A DNA stretch of 64,000 nt from Colwellia sp. PAMC 20917 (lineage in GTDB: Bacteria > Pseudomonadota > Gammaproteobacteria > Enterobacterales > Alteromonadaceae). The stretch is taken from positions 2,046,001 to 2,110,000 of the forward strand of contig NZ_CP014944.1 of assembly GCF_001767295.1 (NCBI RefSeq), given 5' to 3'. Position 1 is the stretch's first letter. Each line of letters opens with the position of its first letter. Shown one piece after another: positions 43,538 to 53,581 of this stretch. A program made the position numbers and the translations under genes. The notes under the pieces were generated by a model that saw only the letters and a list, made by a program, of their open reading frames with translations, was not told the DNA's origin and searched no databases.

Positions 43538-44032
43538 TTAAGCGGCTTCTTGTTCTTTCTGATCGCGTACTGCAGCAATCGTGCGGACTAATTTGCCTGC
43601 AGATGCTTCTTTCATTGCGCTCATTAAACGTGCAATCGCTTCGTCGTAAGTAGGTAGCTTAGCTAACACATTTACGTCTACTGAATTACCTTCAAATGCA
43701 GCTGCTTTTAAATCAAAGGCTTCGTTAGCTTTAGCGAAGGCTGTGAATAAACGTGCAGCAGCACCTGGGTGATCAGATGAAAAAGCAATTAATGAAGGTC
43801 CTTTGAATACGTCAGAAACACATTCAAATTGAGTACCTTTTACTGCACGACGTGCTAATGTGTTACGGACAACTTTCATCCATACACCACTTTCACGTGC
43901 TTGCTTACGCAATGCAGTAATTGCTTCCACTCCAACACCACGGGCATCCGCGATTACAACTGAGTGAGCGCCACTAGCAGCTTCTTGAACTTCAGCAACA
44001 ATTGCCTTTTTGTCATCAAGATTGATAGCCAT
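43538..44032 (-). CDS. rplJ: ribosomal protein L10
   Basis: 164 residues from the ATG at 44032, which is preceded by AGGAG at 9 bases; an in-frame GTG seven codons upstream lies across this ribosome-binding site and is not the start. L10 anchors L7/L12 dimers to 23S rRNA and autoregulates rplJL translation by binding the mRNA leader. The N-terminal RNA-binding domain begins [19 protein letters not shown]; the C-terminal helix for L7/L12 is seen in [20 protein letters not shown]. The 300-bp leader upstream has its own promoter. Confidence 0.98.
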   Translation of the reverse strand: MAINLDDKKAIVAEVQEAASGAHSVVIADARGVGVEAITALRKQARESGVWMKVVRNTLARRAVKGTQFECVSDVFKGPSLIAFSSDHPGAAARLFTAFAKANEAFDLKAAAFEGNSVDVNVLAKLPTYDEAIARLMSAMKEASAGKLVRTIAAVRDQKEQEAA

Positions 44033-44331
44033 TGGCTTTAACTCCTGGTTCACCGGTTAAATAAACCGGTATTTACTATCCCTAGCTTATATTCTTTTAA
44101 AGAAAGTAAACTAGGCCGTTACGGCGAGGACCAGAATTAGGAAATACTGGGTAATCACCATCTACGTAGGAAAAATTAAGTCTATTAAAGTAAATAATTA
44201 CCTCATAAACTCCTACGGTCTTTGACGGGGTTGTTTAAACTATTAAAAGAATAAAACAACACCTACCAAAATTTTTAAGGGCGAAATTATAGTCTATAAT
44301 TTAACCCTTGTAAAGTGCAAAAAATGTGACT
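44033..44331 (-). promoter_or_regulatory. rplJ leader with L10 autoregulatory region and promoter
   Basis: 299 bp without a gene. Minus-strand promoter: TTTACA (44309-44314), 17-bp spacer, TATAAT (44286-44291). The roughly 240-nt leader has several pairings, including CGTAGGA/TCCTACG (about 44160-44220) and ACCGGT-containing arms near the start codon. The length and the GC-rich segment near 44110-44160 resemble the L10-L7/L12 binding leader of other gammaproteobacteria. Confidence 0.65.
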
Positions 44332-45036
44332 TTACTTAGAAACTGCTGTCAAACTAGCTTGGTTTACCGATACACCGGCGCCCATAGTAGTTGAGATAGA
44401 AAGTTTCTTAATGTACTGACCTTTAGCATTTGCTGGTTTAGCTTTCTTTAAAGCTTCCAATAAAAACTCTAGGTTTTCTTGTAATTTAGCATCGTCGAAA
44501 TCAGCCTTACCAATAGTAGTATGGATGATACCGTTTTTATCATTGCGGTAACGGATCTGGCCCGATTTTGCATTGTTAATAGCGGTTACAACGTCTGGTG
44601 TTACAGTACCAACTTTAGGGTTAGGCATTAAACCACGTGGGCCTAAAATCTGACCAAGTTGACCAACAACACGCATAGCGTCTGGAGAAGCGATTACAAC
44701 ATCAAAGTTCATCTCGCCTTTTTTAACTAATTCAGCTAAATCTTCCATACCTACGATGTCAGCACCAGCTTCTTTCGCTTTCTCAGCATTTGCGCCCTGT
44801 GTAAATACAGCAACACGAACATCACGGCCAGTACCATTTGGTAATACAGCTGCGCCACGTACGTTTTGGTCTGATTTACGAGCATCGATGCCAAGATTTA
44901 CAGCAACATCTACACTTTCACGGAAGTTTGCAGTAGCAAGTTCTTTTAATAAAGAAATGGCTTCAGCAATATCATAATCTTTTAATACGTCTACTTTTTC
45001 ACGGATTAGACGAGCGCGTTTCGTTAATTTAGTCAT
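44332..45036 (-). CDS. rplA: ribosomal protein L1
   Basis: 234 residues, same as E. coli. L1 forms the mobile stalk at the E site and represses the L11 operon by binding its mRNA. The N-terminus [16 protein letters not shown] and central [24 protein letters not shown] are canonical. The segments [18 protein letters not shown] and [12 protein letters not shown] are intact. It begins 3 bases after rplK, so the two are co-translated. Confidence 0.99.
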   Translation of the reverse strand: MTKLTKRARLIREKVDVLKDYDIAEAISLLKELATANFRESVDVAVNLGIDARKSDQNVRGAAVLPNGTGRDVRVAVFTQGANAEKAKEAGADIVGMEDLAELVKKGEMNFDVVIASPDAMRVVGQLGQILGPRGLMPNPKVGTVTPDVVTAINNAKSGQIRYRNDKNGIIHTTIGKADFDDAKLQENLEFLLEALKKAKPANAKGQYIKKLSISTTMGAGVSVNQASLTAVSK

Positions 45037-45039
45037 TGA

Positions 45040-45468
45040 TTAGTCCTCTACCACTAAACCCATTGAACGAGCAGAACCCGCAATGGTACGCACTGCAGCT
45101 TCCATAGAACCAGCAGTTAAGTCAGCTTCTTTTGTCTTAACAATTTCTTCAAGTTGAGCTGTAGTAACAGTACCCACTTTGTCAGTGTTAGGACGGCCAG
45201 AACCGCTTTTGATGCCAGCTGCTTTTTTCAATAAGTAAGAAGCAGGTGGTGTTTTTGTTTCAAATGTAAAAGAACGATCGCTGTATACAGTAATAACTAC
45301 TGGTACTGGAGCGCCTTTTTCTAAAGATTCTGTTTTTGCGTTGAACGCCTTACAAAATTCCATGATATTAACACCGTGTTGACCTAAAGCAGGACCAACT
45401 GGCGGTGACGGGTTTGCTGCACCAGCAGCAACTTGTAGCTTGATTAGAGCTTGGACTTTCTTAGCCAT
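45040..45468 (-). CDS. rplK: ribosomal protein L11
   Basis: 142 residues. Binds the GTPase-associated region of 23S rRNA; needed for RelA activation and target of thiopeptides. N-terminal domain [20 protein letters not shown] with [21 protein letters not shown]-terminal RNA-binding domain with [14 protein letters not shown] and [12 protein letters not shown]. Its lysines are substrates of PrmA, whose gene is in this window. First gene of the L11-L1 operon behind its own promoter. Confidence 0.99.
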   Translation of the reverse strand: MAKKVQALIKLQVAAGAANPSPPVGPALGQHGVNIMEFCKAFNAKTESLEKGAPVPVVITVYSDRSFTFETKTPPASYLLKKAAGIKSGSGRPNTDKVGTVTTAQLEEIVKTKEADLTAGSMEAAVRTIAGSARSMGLVVED

Positions 45469-45582
45469 TTTTCAATACCTTTAGTTTGGGTGTTAACGCT
45501 AAAATTTAAATCAGCTCCCCGTTGTTCGATTATCCTTACTTTTTCCTAAACGACGAAGTCACTTAAAAAAAATAGGCAGCGG

Positions 45583-45612
45583 ATTATATATTAAAAAAGC
45601 CCTTTTACACAA
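45583..45612 (-). promoter_or_regulatory. promoter of rplK-rplA
   Basis: Minus strand: TTGTGT (45607-45612), 18-bp spacer, TATAAT (45583-45588), then CCGCTGCC, about 115 bp before rplK and downstream of the nusG terminator. Confidence 0.65.
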
Positions 45613-45677
45613 GACTTTAATGAAAATCTTATTTATATGGCTTCTGGGGGAGTTGAACGGATGTTATTGATATAACA

Positions 45678-45710
45678 AAAAAGGCTAGAGATTCACATCT
45701 CTAGCCTTTT
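45678..45710 (-). terminator. terminator after nusG
   Basis: Minus-strand stem AAAAGGCTAGAGA/TCTCTAGCCTTTT, 13 bp, 6-base loop, T-rich tail, about 25 bases past the nusG stop. It separates secE-nusG from rplK. Confidence 0.9.
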
Positions 45711-45735
45711 CGAATTATTATTTATTATTGAGCGG

Positions 45736-46332
45736 TTAGCCTTTTTCGACTTGTCCGAACTCTAAATCTACTGGTGTTGAACGACCAAAGATTAATACTG
45801 ATACTTTAATACGGTTTTTATCGTAATCTAATTCTTCAACAACGCCGTTAAAGTCAGCAAATGGACCATCAATAACACGAACCACTTCGCCGGGCTCAAA
45901 CAATGTTTTAGGACGAGGCTTGTCGGTATCTTCTAGTCTTTGTAAAATACGGTCAGCTTCTTTTTGTGAAATAGGTGCTGGGCGATCACTGGTACCACCG
46001 ATAAAACCTAAGACACGCGGGACACTTTTAACTAAATGCCAAGCTTCAACATCCATTTCCATTTGTACTAATACATAGCCAGGGAAAAACTTACGTGAAC
46101 TCTTACGCTTTTGACCAGCACGCATTTCAACGACTTCTTCGGTAGGCACAAGAATTTGACCAAACTTTTCATGCAAACCTTGAATCTCGATATGCTCAAC
46201 CAAGGTTTTTTGCACGCGTCCTTCATAGCCAGAAAAAGCTTGCACAACATACCAACGTAATTTCGGGTTTGTGTTAATTGCTTTTTCTTCGTTTTGTTCA
46301 TTCTCTTCAGGAGATAAAATTTCTTCAGTCAT
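45736..46332 (-). CDS. nusG: transcription termination/antitermination factor NusG
   Basis: 198 residues from the ATG at 46332, preceded by GAAGGTG; a longer frame from TTG at 46371 would overlap secE and is not used. Somewhat longer than E. coli NusG (181) because of an acidic N-terminal extension ([17 protein letters not shown]). The NGN domain starts [17 protein letters not shown] with [11 protein letters not shown]; the KOW domain is seen in [19 protein letters not shown]. It couples RNA polymerase with Rho and the ribosome. It starts 2 bases after secE. Confidence 0.97.
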   Translation of the reverse strand: MTEEILSPEENEQNEEKAINTNPKLRWYVVQAFSGYEGRVQKTLVEHIEIQGLHEKFGQILVPTEEVVEMRAGQKRKSSRKFFPGYVLVQMEMDVEAWHLVKSVPRVLGFIGGTSDRPAPISQKEADRILQRLEDTDKPRPKTLFEPGEVVRVIDGPFADFNGVVEELDYDKNRIKVSVLIFGRSTPVDLEFGQVEKG

Positions 46333-46334
46333 GA

Positions 46335-46715
46335 TTACACCTTCAAACCTGTAATAAAGCCAACTACCCAAAATAGCGTAGAATCAAGTCCCCACATCAC
46401 TAAAGACATAATAAAAGTAGCGAACAATACGATACCTGTAGTTTGTATCGCTTCTTGGCGTGTTGGCCAAACAACTTTACGAATTTCAGTACGTGATTCT
46501 TTCGCAAATGCAACGGCGTTGTGACCTTTAACAGTTTGCATGGCGATTACACCAGCAATAACGATACCGACAACGGCACCTATCGCACGGTATAAAACGG
46601 ATTCATCACCGTAAAAATAATTGGCGAAAACGACTCCGGCTAAAAGCAGGATAACGATCATCCATTTTAGCGAATCAAGAGATCCGTTTGGCTGGCTTTC
46701 TGTACTTGCATTCAT
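46335..46715 (-). CDS. secE: preprotein translocase subunit SecE
   Basis: 126 residues with three membrane helices, the long gammaproteobacterial form (E. coli 127). Hydrophobic segments are [33 protein letters not shown] and a C-terminal helix after the conserved cytoplasmic motif [20 protein letters not shown]. It clamps SecY in the inner membrane; secY is also in this window. Follows tRNA-Trp on the same strand and is coupled to nusG. Confidence 0.97.
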   Translation of the reverse strand: MNASTESQPNGSLDSLKWMIVILLLAGVVFANYFYGDESVLYRAIGAVVGIVIAGVIAMQTVKGHNAVAFAKESRTEIRKVVWPTRQEAIQTTGIVLFATFIMSLVMWGLDSTLFWVVGFITGLKV

Positions 46716-46802
46716 AATATTGACCTGTAAATATTTGCCTATGGCATGTTAACTTCATCACTGAAGTTACTTCAAAAGTATTAAAAAATACTTTATAAAA
46801 TA

Positions 46803-46879
46803 TGGCAGGGGTAGAGAGATTCGAACTCCCAACCGTCGGTTTTGGAGACCGCTGTTCTACCAATTGGAACTATACCCCT
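46803..46879 (-). tRNA. trpT: tRNA-Trp(CCA)
   Basis: 77 nt with encoded CCA. Acceptor AGGGGTA/TACCCCT, D-arm GTTC/GAAC, anticodon loop CTCCAAA, T-arm GGGAG/CTCTC with TTCGAAT. The outermost anticodon-stem pair is a G-A mismatch. It precedes secE, where other gammaproteobacteria have a tRNA cluster and often tufB. Confidence 0.96.
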
Positions 46880-46970
46880 AGTTTACTTTCCATCTAAGAT
46901 GAAGAGTTACACTTTTCTGGTGAATCTTAGTTTGTTTGGGAATTTAAAGAGACTCAAGAAGTGAGGCGCC

Positions 46971-46998
46971 ATTATACTAATGATATTACTTTTCTCAA
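46971..46998 (-). promoter_or_regulatory. promoter of tRNA-Trp-secE-nusG
   Basis: Minus strand: TTGAGA (46993-46998), 16-bp spacer, TATAAT (46971-46976), then GGCGCC discriminator. The architecture is that of stable-RNA promoters. Confidence 0.8.
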
Positions 46999-47130
46999 GT
47001 GATATTTTCTTTTGTCTGCTGTTTGTTGGCTTCAAGGTTCTTTTTCTGATTATCTAGATGAAGCACTAGTAAGTTTCAGCCGATGCACGTTAATATATTA
47101 CCCATTAATAAGTAGATATAAGGTCTAACA

Positions 47131-47535
47131 ATGAAAGCAAGTGTAAAATGGATGGGTGAAGAGTTATTCATGGGTACTTCGCAAAATGGTCATACGATTG
47201 TTTTGGACGCTAACGCCGGTGCGTCTGCCCCTAGCCCGCTAGAGAATGTATTGATTTCATTGGGGGCTTGTTCCTCAGTAGATGTAGTCAGTATTCTTGA
47301 TAAATCTAGGCAAAACGTCAGTGGTTGTAAAGTGGATATTGAAGCTAAGCGTGTAGACTCAGTGCCGAAACTGTTTTCTGATATTCATCTGCACTTTGTG
47401 ATAACAGGTCAGGAAGTTTCAGCAAAACACGTCGAGCGCGCCGTTAAGCTTTCTGCTGACAAATACTGTTCAGTAGCATTGATGCTACATAACACTGTAC
47501 GAATCACCCATGACTTTGAAATAGTCGAAGAGTAA
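47131..47535 (+). CDS. OsmC/Ohr family protein (YhfA-like)
   Basis: 134 residues, plus strand inside a minus-strand block. The fold's cysteines lie in LGACSSVDVVSILDKSRQ and in KYCSVALMLHNTV. OsmC/Ohr proteins are thiol peroxidases reducing organic hydroperoxides; the YhfA branch (length and the SPLENVLISLGAC segment) has no proven substrate. In E. coli yhfA lies near prkB and crp; here it also neighbours prkB, convergently, with a shared hairpin between the stop codons. Confidence 0.9.
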   Translation: MKASVKWMGEELFMGTSQNGHTIVLDANAGASAPSPLENVLISLGACSSVDVVSILDKSRQNVSGCKVDIEAKRVDSVPKLFSDIHLHFVITGQEVSAKHVERAVKLSADKYCSVALMLHNTVRITHDFEIVEE

Positions 47536-47543
47536 ATGCACGA

Positions 47544-47569
47544 TGTGCTGTAATTTACGTTACAGCACA
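47544..47569. terminator. bidirectional hairpin between OsmC-like gene and prkB
   Basis: TGTGCTGTAA-TTTACG-TTACAGCACA, a perfect 10-bp stem in the 39-bp gap between convergent genes. No long T-run, so moderate strength. Confidence 0.7.
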
Positions 47570-47574
47570 ATTTA

Positions 47575-48474
47575 CTACAAATCAGTCATCCAATCTAATT
47601 GCTTATTGGCGCGATGCTTTTTCTCCATTAAATCTCTGATCAATGGTGTTAACAGTAATTCCATGGCAAGCCCCATTTTCCCACCCGGCACAACTAAGGT
47701 GTTGATCCGTGACATAAAGGCACCGTCAATCATCGATAAATAGTAAGGAAAGTCAACTCCCGTAGCTTCGCGAAAGCGTATCACCACAAAACTCTCATCA
47801 AGGCTTGGTATCGCTTTAGCACTAAAAGGGTTCGAGGTATCTACTGTCGGTACGCGCTGGAAGTTGATATGTGTCTTTGAAAACTGTGGCGTTATGTAAG
47901 AGATATAGTCTTCCATACTGCGCACTATGCTTGCTGTTACCGCTTCTCGACTATGCCCACGTTGATTAGTATCGCGTATTATTTTCTGTATCCACTCTAA
48001 GTTGACTATCGGTACCATACCAATTAGCAAGTCGACATGTTTTGCTACGTCATTTTTTTCAGTGACCACGCCGCCATGTAACCCTTCATAGAAGAGTAAG
48101 TCAGTGCCATCACCTAGTTTTTCCCAGGGTGTAAACGTACCCGGCATTTGGTTATAGGGAACGGCTTCATCAAAAGTGTGTAGGTATCGACGCATCTGGC
48201 CTTTACCCGTTTCAGAATAAGTGCTGAAAAGTTTTTCTAAGGCGTCGAAATCGTTAGCTTCATCACCAAAATAACTAATGTTTCTTCTGTCTTCTCTCGC
48301 CTTACGCTTTTCGAGGTCCATTTCTTGTCGAGAGTACCGATGAAAACTATCTCCTTCAACCGTAGCCGGAGTGATACCCAATGAACGAAATATATGTGCA
48401 AACGACTCTATCGTTGTCGATGTACCTGCTCCTGATGATCCGGTTACAGCAATGATAGGATTACGTGATGACAT
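47575..48474 (-). CDS. prkB: phosphoribulokinase-like protein PrkB
   Basis: 299 residues. The P-loop is the PRK type GSSGAGTST (12-20), followed by the PRK segments TVEGDSFHRYSRQEMD, GDEANDFDALE and LLFYEGLHGG. The protein matches E. coli PrkB (YhfF/YhfK locus) and proteobacterial Calvin-cycle kinases, but no RuBisCO gene is visible and heterotrophic Alteromonadales normally lack the cycle, so the physiological substrate is unclear. It lies between the alpha operon (rplQ end) and the OsmC-like gene, inside the ribosomal block. Confidence 0.93.
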   Translation of the reverse strand: MSSRNPIIAVTGSSGAGTSTTIESFAHIFRSLGITPATVEGDSFHRYSRQEMDLEKRKAREDRRNISYFGDEANDFDALEKLFSTYSETGKGQMRRYLHTFDEAVPYNQMPGTFTPWEKLGDGTDLLFYEGLHGGVVTEKNDVAKHVDLLIGMVPIVNLEWIQKIIRDTNQRGHSREAVTASIVRSMEDYISYITPQFSKTHINFQRVPTVDTSNPFSAKAIPSLDESFVVIRFREATGVDFPYYLSMIDGAFMSRINTLVVPGGKMGLAMELLLTPLIRDLMEKKHRANKQLDWMTDL

Positions 48475-48568
48475 AATTGATTCTCTTAAGAGTGGGGGTA
48501 AATGTTATACGGAGAATTTTAAGGTTGGTCAAGTTTACACTAGGGTTGATTATCATTATTTTTAAAAA

Positions 48569-48595
48569 CAAAAACGGAGCCGAAGCTCCGTTTTT
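48569..48595 (-). terminator. terminator of the alpha operon
   Basis: Minus-strand AAAAACGGAGC-TTCG-GCTCCGTTTTT: an 11-bp stem with UUCG-type loop and T5, 30 bases past the rplQ stop. Confidence 0.92.
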
Positions 48596-48624
48596 AATTT
48601 TAAAGCAAATTTAGCTAGGCTAAA

Positions 48625-49029
48625 TTAAGCTTCTGCTGACTCTTCAACTTCTTCTGCAACAACATCTGATGCAGGACGGTCTACTAATTCAACATAAGCC
48701 ATAGGCGCTTTATCACCAGTACGGAAACCACATTTTAAAATGCGAGTATATCCACCTGGACGTTCTTGGTAACGTGCACCAAGTTCGTTAAATAAAATAC
48801 CTACTACTTCTTTATCTTGTGTACGAGCAAACGCTAAACGGCGATTTGCAACACTGTCGGTCTTGGCCAATGTAATCAGTGGCTCTACAACGCGACGTAG
48901 TTCTTTAGCTTTAGCTACAGTCGTTTTAATAACGCCGTGCTTAACTAGTGAACTTGCCATATTACGGAACATCGCTTGACGATGACTGCTATTACGGTTT
49001 AACTGGCGACCGCTTTGACGATGGCGCAT
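48625..49029 (-). CDS. rplQ: ribosomal protein L17
   Basis: 134 residues (127 in E. coli) with a slightly longer acidic tail ([16 protein letters not shown]). The conserved core [20 protein letters not shown] and [25 protein letters not shown] identify L17, which binds 23S rRNA near the polypeptide exit tunnel. Last gene of the alpha operon, 43 bp after rpoA and just before a strong terminator. Confidence 0.98.
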   Translation of the reverse strand: MRHRQSGRQLNRNSSHRQAMFRNMASSLVKHGVIKTTVAKAKELRRVVEPLITLAKTDSVANRRLAFARTQDKEVVGILFNELGARYQERPGGYTRILKCGFRTGDKAPMAYVELVDRPASDVVAEEVEESAEA

Positions 49030-49071
49030 AAGTTAATCCTTCTCTCAAACTATTAAAAAACGATAAACGAA

Positions 49072-50061
49072 TTAGTCGTTATCAGCGATGCTTTCAGGCG
49101 GCCAATTTTCAAGGCGCATACCTAAAGATAAACCACGAGACGCCAAAACGTCTTTGATTTCTGTTAAAGACTTCTTACCTAAATTAGGTGTTTTAAGAAG
49201 CTCAACTTCTGCACGCTGTACTAAATCGCCAATGTATTGAATTGCTTCTGCTTTTAAGCAGTTTGCTGAACGAACTGTTAATTCAAGATCATCAACTGGA
49301 CGAAGCAAAATAGGGTCAAATAAAGGTTTCTCTTCTTTTGGCTCTACTTCTTTAATATCACGCAATTCTACAAACGCATCTAGCTGTTCAGCTAAAATTG
49401 TTGAAGCACGACGAATAGCTTCTTCTGGATCCAATGTACCATTGGTTTCCATATCAAGTACAAGTTTGTCTAAATCAGTACGCTGTTCTACTCGGGCAGA
49501 GTCAACATCGTAGGCAATTCTTACAACTGGACTGAACGAAGCATCAACTAACAAACGTCCGATTGCACGATCTTCATCCTCGGCATCGCGTCTAACTGAA
49601 GCAGGAACATAACCACGTCCCATTTCAATTTTGATGCGCATGCTGATAGAACCTTCACCTGTTAAATTACAGATTACATGATTAGGATTTGCGATTGTTA
49701 CATCTCCGTCATGTTGGATATCAGCTGCCGTTACAGGGCCTTCACCGGATTTAGTTAAAGTAATAACAGCTTCGTTTTTACCTTCTAAACTTATAGCTAA
49801 TCCCTTAAGGTTCAACAATATTTCGATGATGTCTTCTTGCACACCCTCTTTACTACTGTATTCGTGTAGAACGCCGTCAATCTCAACTTCAGTTACAGCA
49901 CAACCTGGCATTGAAGATAGAAGAATGCGACGTAAAGCATTACCTAAAGTATGACCAAAACCACGCTCTAATGGCTCTAAAGTTACCTTAGCACGAGTCG
50001 CGCTAATGGTTTCAATACCAACCAATCGCGGTCTAAGGAATTCGGTTACAGAACCCTGCAT
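49072..50061 (-). CDS. rpoA: RNA polymerase alpha subunit
   Basis: 329 residues, as in E. coli. The N-terminal domain (about 1-235) assembles the enzyme: [21 protein letters not shown] near residues 27-47 and the segment [20 protein letters not shown]. The C-terminal domain binds UP elements and activators, with [15 protein letters not shown] and [22 protein letters not shown] candidate UP element precedes rrn P1 in this window. It lies between rpsD and rplQ in the alpha operon. Confidence 0.99.
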   Translation of the reverse strand: MQGSVTEFLRPRLVGIETISATRAKVTLEPLERGFGHTLGNALRRILLSSMPGCAVTEVEIDGVLHEYSSKEGVQEDIIEILLNLKGLAISLEGKNEAVITLTKSGEGPVTAADIQHDGDVTIANPNHVICNLTGEGSISMRIKIEMGRGYVPASVRRDAEDEDRAIGRLLVDASFSPVVRIAYDVDSARVEQRTDLDKLVLDMETNGTLDPEEAIRRASTILAEQLDAFVELRDIKEVEPKEEKPLFDPILLRPVDDLELTVRSANCLKAEAIQYIGDLVQRAEVELLKTPNLGKKSLTEIKDVLASRGLSLGMRLENWPPESIADND

Positions 50062-50085
50062 ATATTTCCTCTCTTAAGTGCTACT

Positions 50086-50706
50086 TTACTTAGAGTAAAG
50101 TTCAACAATTAACTGTTCATTAATTTCGGCAGACAAGTCAGAACGATCAGGAACACGTTTGAAAACGCCTTCAAGTTTCTTGTTATCTACTTCAACCCAG
50201 ACTGGCTTCTCACGTTGCTCAGCTAATTCTAAAGCAGCGATGATACGCGCTTGAGTTTTAGATTTCTCACGAATAGAAACTGCATCTTCAGCTTTAACAT
50301 TGAAAGATGGAATATTAACAACTACGCCGTTTACTACGATAGCTTTATGGCTAACTAGTTGACGAGCTTCAGCACGAGTGCTTGCATAGCCCATACGGTA
50401 TACTACGTTATCAAGACGAATCTCTAAAAGTTGTAACAAGTTTTCACCTGTATTACCTTTCAAACGAGCCGCTTCTTTGTAGTAATTACGGAATTGCTTT
50501 TCTAGTACGCCATAAATACGACGAACTTTTTGTTTTTCACGAAGTTGAATACCGTAATCAGACAAACGACCGCGACGTGCGCCGTGCTGACCTGGTATTG
50601 TTTCGATTTTACATTTAGTGTCAATTGCTCTAACACCGCTTTTAAGGAACAAATCTGTTCCTTCGCGACGACTAAGCTTTAACTTAGGACCTAAATATCT
50701 AGCCAT
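50086..50706 (-). CDS. rpsD: ribosomal protein S4
   Basis: 206 residues. Primary 16S-binding protein and, in E. coli, the translational repressor of the alpha operon through a pseudoknot in the rpsM leader. Starts [20 protein letters not shown]. The S4 RNA-binding domain is visible in [25 protein letters not shown] and [16 protein letters not shown]. The N-terminal zinc cysteines found in some S4 proteins are absent (C-minus type). Confidence 0.99.
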   Translation of the reverse strand: MARYLGPKLKLSRREGTDLFLKSGVRAIDTKCKIETIPGQHGARRGRLSDYGIQLREKQKVRRIYGVLEKQFRNYYKEAARLKGNTGENLLQLLEIRLDNVVYRMGYASTRAEARQLVSHKAIVVNGVVVNIPSFNVKAEDAVSIREKSKTQARIIAALELAEQREKPVWVEVDNKKLEGVFKRVPDRSDLSAEINEQLIVELYSK

Positions 50707-50739
50707 TTTCTTTCTCCAACTATCCTAAAAAAAGTACGA

Positions 50740-51129
50740 TTAAACGCGACGTTTCTTAGGAGGACGACAACCATTATGAGGAATAGGCGTTACGTCAGTA
50801 ATGTTGGTGATTTTAAAACCAGCAGCATTTAGGGCACGGATTGCAGACTCACGTCCTGGTCCAGGGCCTTTAACGAAAACTTCAATATTCTTCAAACCAA
50901 ACTCTTTTGCAGCGGCGCCAGCGCGGTCTGCAGCTACCTGAGCAGCAAATGGGGTAGATTTACGTGAACCACGGAAACCTGAACCACCTGCAGTTGCCCA
51001 AGATAAAGCATTACCTTGACGATCTGTAAGAGTTACGATTGTGTTGTTGAAAGAGGCGTGGATATGAGCCATGCCATCAGCAACTTGTTTTTTAACGCGT
51101 TTACGCGTACGTACAGGTGTTTTAGCCAT
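50740..51129 (-). CDS. rpsK: ribosomal protein S11
   Basis: 129 residues as in E. coli. Sits on the 30S platform at the E site and subunit interface. The N-terminus [19 protein letters not shown] is basic and flexible; the core [20 protein letters not shown] and [17 protein letters not shown] is canonical, ending [18 protein letters not shown]. It lies 13 bases after rpsM and 33 bases before rpsD. Confidence 0.99.
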   Translation of the reverse strand: MAKTPVRTRKRVKKQVADGMAHIHASFNNTIVTLTDRQGNALSWATAGGSGFRGSRKSTPFAAQVAADRAGAAAKEFGLKNIEVFVKGPGPGRESAIRALNAAGFKITNITDVTPIPHNGCRPPKKRRV

Positions 51130-51142
51130 TGTCTAGTTCCTC

Positions 51143-51499
51143 TTACTTCTTAATTGGCTTACGAGGACCTTTACGGGTGCGCGCATTAGTTTTAGTGCGT
51201 TGACCACGTAATGGAAGACTGCGACGATGGCGTATGCCACGGTAACAACCTAAATCCATAAGACGTTTAATATTCATTGAAACTTCACGGCGTAAATCAC
51301 CTTCTACGGTGTATTTATCCACTTCAGCACGTAGCAAATCTATTTTTGCTTCGTCTAATTCACTGATCTTCGTTGATTCTGCGATACCTGCTGCTGCACA
51401 AATTGCTTTTGCGCGAGTCGCTCCGATACCGAAAATCGCAGTAATGGCGATTACTGCATGCTTACGATCAGGGATGTTAATGCCAGCGATACGGGCCAC
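51143..51499 (-). CDS. rpsM: ribosomal protein S13
   Basis: 118 residues, starting at GTG 51499: AGGAG lies 8 bases upstream of it and abuts the ATG two codons earlier, leaving that ATG no spacing. The product then begins with the conserved [18 protein letters not shown]13 contacts the P-site tRNA and 50S bridge B1. The helix-two-turn-helix region ([16 protein letters not shown]) and the basic tail [21 protein letters not shown] are typical. First gene of the alpha operon and the likely S4 control point. Confidence 0.95.
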   Translation of the reverse strand: MARIAGINIPDRKHAVIAITAIFGIGATRAKAICAAAGIAESTKISELDEAKIDLLRAEVDKYTVEGDLRREVSMNIKRLMDLGCYRGIRHRRSLPLRGQRTKTNARTRKGPRKPIKK

Positions 51500-51589
51500 T
51501 AACACATCTCCTATTTAAGGTTAAAATTATCAGGTTGGAAAGCCCGTTAGGATACCCAACCCGTCTTCTTTTCTGCAAATCGAAGCGGC

Positions 51590-51595
51590 ATTATA
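51590..51595 (-). promoter_or_regulatory. -10 element of a possible alpha operon promoter
   Basis: TATAAT on the minus strand followed by GCCGC, about 90 bp before rpsM in the 158-bp rpmJ-rpsM gap. The -35 region is poor, so the call is tentative. A CTTAGATTAATCTAAG palindrome (51640-51655) sits upstream, next to the rpmJ stop. Confidence 0.45.
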
Positions 51596-51657
51596 CAGAA
51601 ATCTCTGCACAATGCTACTTCTAAAAGATATTGCTGTCAGCTTAGATTAATCTAAGC

Positions 51658-51771
51658 TTAACCTTGTCTTTGTTTGTGCTTTGGTTCTACACAAAGAATG
51701 CGTACTACGCCTTTGCGTTTAACCACTTTACAATTACGACAAATCTTTTTTACGGATGCACGTACTTTCAT
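51658..51771 (-). CDS. rpmJ: ribosomal protein L36
   Basis: 37 residues. Reads [20 protein letters not shown] then [17 protein letters not shown]. The zinc-ribbon ligands Cys11, Cys14, Cys27 and His32 are all present, so this is the zinc-binding (C-plus) form. L36 lies on the 50S subunit near helix 89-97. It closes the spc operon, 38 bp after secY. Confidence 0.95.
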   Translation of the reverse strand: MKVRASVKKICRNCKVVKRKGVVRILCVEPKHKQRQG

Positions 51772-51809
51772 TTTATACTCCGTTTACCTATTGAGTTAAG
51801 TCTAACGAC

Positions 51810-53138
51810 CTAACCTTTTAAGTTAGCTTTCTTAAGCACATTGTCATATTGATGAGACATCATATGCGTTTGTACTTGTGCCATAAAGTCCATAATAACC
51901 ACTACTATAATAAGTAATGATGTACCACCGAAATAGAACTGAACGTCCCATGCGATGATCATGAACTGAGGTACCAAACAGATAAAGGTAATATACAACG
52001 CACCCGCTAAGGTTAAGCGTGTCATCACTTTATCTATATATTTAGACGTTTGCTCACCAGGACGAATCCCAGGAATAAACGCACCTGATTTTTTTAGGTT
52101 ATCTGCTGTTTCACGCGGATTGAAAACAAGAGCCGTGTAGAAGAAACAGAAAAATATTATCGCTGCGGCAAGTAACATAACGTACAACGGCTGACCTGGA
52201 GAAATAGCAATAGATACTTCTTGTAGAAAGTCAGCAACTGCACCTTCACCTTGTCCAAACCAACTCGCTAGAGTGCCGGGGAACAAGATAATACTTGATG
52301 CAAAGATAGGTGGTATAACACCAGCCATATTAACTTTAAGCGGTAAATGCGTGCTTTGCGCGGCGAAAACCTTACGGCCTTGCTGACGCTTAGCATAGTT
52401 AACAACAATACGTCGTTGACCACGTTCTACAAATACTACAAAAAAGGTTACAGCGAATACTATGACACACATCAGCAATAATACTAATAAGTGCAATTCA
52501 CCTTGACGCGCCATCTCTGCTGTTTGTGCAACAGCTGAAGGCATGCCAGCAACAATACCTGCAAATATTAAGATAGATATACCGTTACCAATACCACGTT
52601 CAGTAATTTGTTCACCTAACCACATTAAAAACATGGTACCGGTTACTAAACTTACTACAGCGGCAAAGTAGAAACCAAAACCTGCGTCCATTACTAGACC
52701 CGGCATCATTCCTGGTAAACTTCTTGCAATTGCAATTGATTGTACTGTCGCTAGAACTAACGTGCCGTAGCGGGTGTATTGACTGATCTTACGACGTCCA
52801 GCTTCACCTTCTTTTTTCAGCTCTGCCATTGCGGGATGAACCACAGTAAGCAATTGCATGATAATTGAAGCTGAGATGTACGGCATAATACCAAGTGCCA
52901 ATACAGAGGCTCGCTCAAGTGCACCACCAGAGAACATGTTAAACATTTCTACGATGGTGCCCTTTTGTTGTTCAAACAACTGAGCTAATACAGCGGCGTC
53001 AATACCAGGGATTGGCACAAATGATCCTAAACGGAACACAATTAGTGCGCCGAGAACAAACCATAATCTTTGCTTGAGCTCAGACATTCCGCCTGCGCCT
53101 TTACTACCTTTTGAAGGAGCCATTCCTGGTGTAGCCAT
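51810..53138 (-). CDS. secY: preprotein translocase subunit SecY
   Basis: 442 residues, ten membrane helices, the channel of the Sec translocon. The first helix ([28 protein letters not shown]) and plug region ([27 protein letters not shown]) are clear. Cytoplasmic loops used for SecA and ribosome docking are visible as [12 protein letters not shown] and [13 protein letters not shown]. The typical end [17 protein letters not shown] is present. It follows rplO by 6 bases. Partner secE is in the same window. Confidence 0.99.
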   Translation of the reverse strand: MATPGMAPSKGSKGAGGMSELKQRLWFVLGALIVFRLGSFVPIPGIDAAVLAQLFEQQKGTIVEMFNMFSGGALERASVLALGIMPYISASIIMQLLTVVHPAMAELKKEGEAGRRKISQYTRYGTLVLATVQSIAIARSLPGMMPGLVMDAGFGFYFAAVVSLVTGTMFLMWLGEQITERGIGNGISILIFAGIVAGMPSAVAQTAEMARQGELHLLVLLLMCVIVFAVTFFVVFVERGQRRIVVNYAKRQQGRKVFAAQSTHLPLKVNMAGVIPPIFASSIILFPGTLASWFGQGEGAVADFLQEVSIAISPGQPLYVMLLAAAIIFFCFFYTALVFNPRETADNLKKSGAFIPGIRPGEQTSKYIDKVMTRLTLAGALYITFICLVPQFMIIAWDVQFYFGGTSLLIIVVVIMDFMAQVQTHMMSHQYDNVLKKANLKG

Positions 53139-53144
53139 GCTGTA

Positions 53145-53579
53145 CTATTCCTCGATTTTTCCGCCAGCAGCTTCAATAGCTGCACGTGCGCCTTTAGTAA
53201 CACCTAAACCACGAACCGTAATTGGACGGTTAATATCACCAGACAACATAATTTTTGCTGTTTTGATGTTACGTGTAATTAGGTTTGCATCTTTAAGAGC
53301 AAAGATATCGACAACATCACCTGTGATGTTGTTTAGTTCATGTAAACGTACTTCAGCGCGAACTAAAGATTTACGTGACGTGAAACCAAACTTAGGTAAA
53401 CGTTGTTTCAATGGCATTTGACCACCTTCGAAACCTGGACGTACACTACCGCCAGAACGAGACTTCTGACCTTTGTGGCCACGTCCGCCTGTTTTACCAA
53501 TGCCAGAACCAATACCACGCCCACAGCGCTTCTTAGCTTTCTTTGCACCTGGTGCAGGAGATAAAGTATTTAAATGCAT
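53145..53579 (-). CDS. rplO: ribosomal protein L15
   Basis: 144 residues as in E. coli. A late-assembly 50S protein with a long basic Gly/Lys/Arg-rich N-terminal extension: [20 protein letters not shown], then [22 protein letters not shown] globular C-terminus ([21 protein letters not shown]) follows. It begins 3 bases after rpmD and precedes secY, the usual spc order. Confidence 0.99.
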   Translation of the reverse strand: MHLNTLSPAPGAKKAKKRCGRGIGSGIGKTGGRGHKGQKSRSGGSVRPGFEGGQMPLKQRLPKFGFTSRKSLVRAEVRLHELNNITGDVVDIFALKDANLITRNIKTAKIMLSGDINRPITVRGLGVTKGARAAIEAAGGKIEE

Positions 53580-53581
53580 AA

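Noticed and set aside
46333-46371. Longer nusG start (TTG 46371) overlapping secE
   Set aside because: The extension reads in the secE coding end; ATG 46332 has GAAGGTG upstream.
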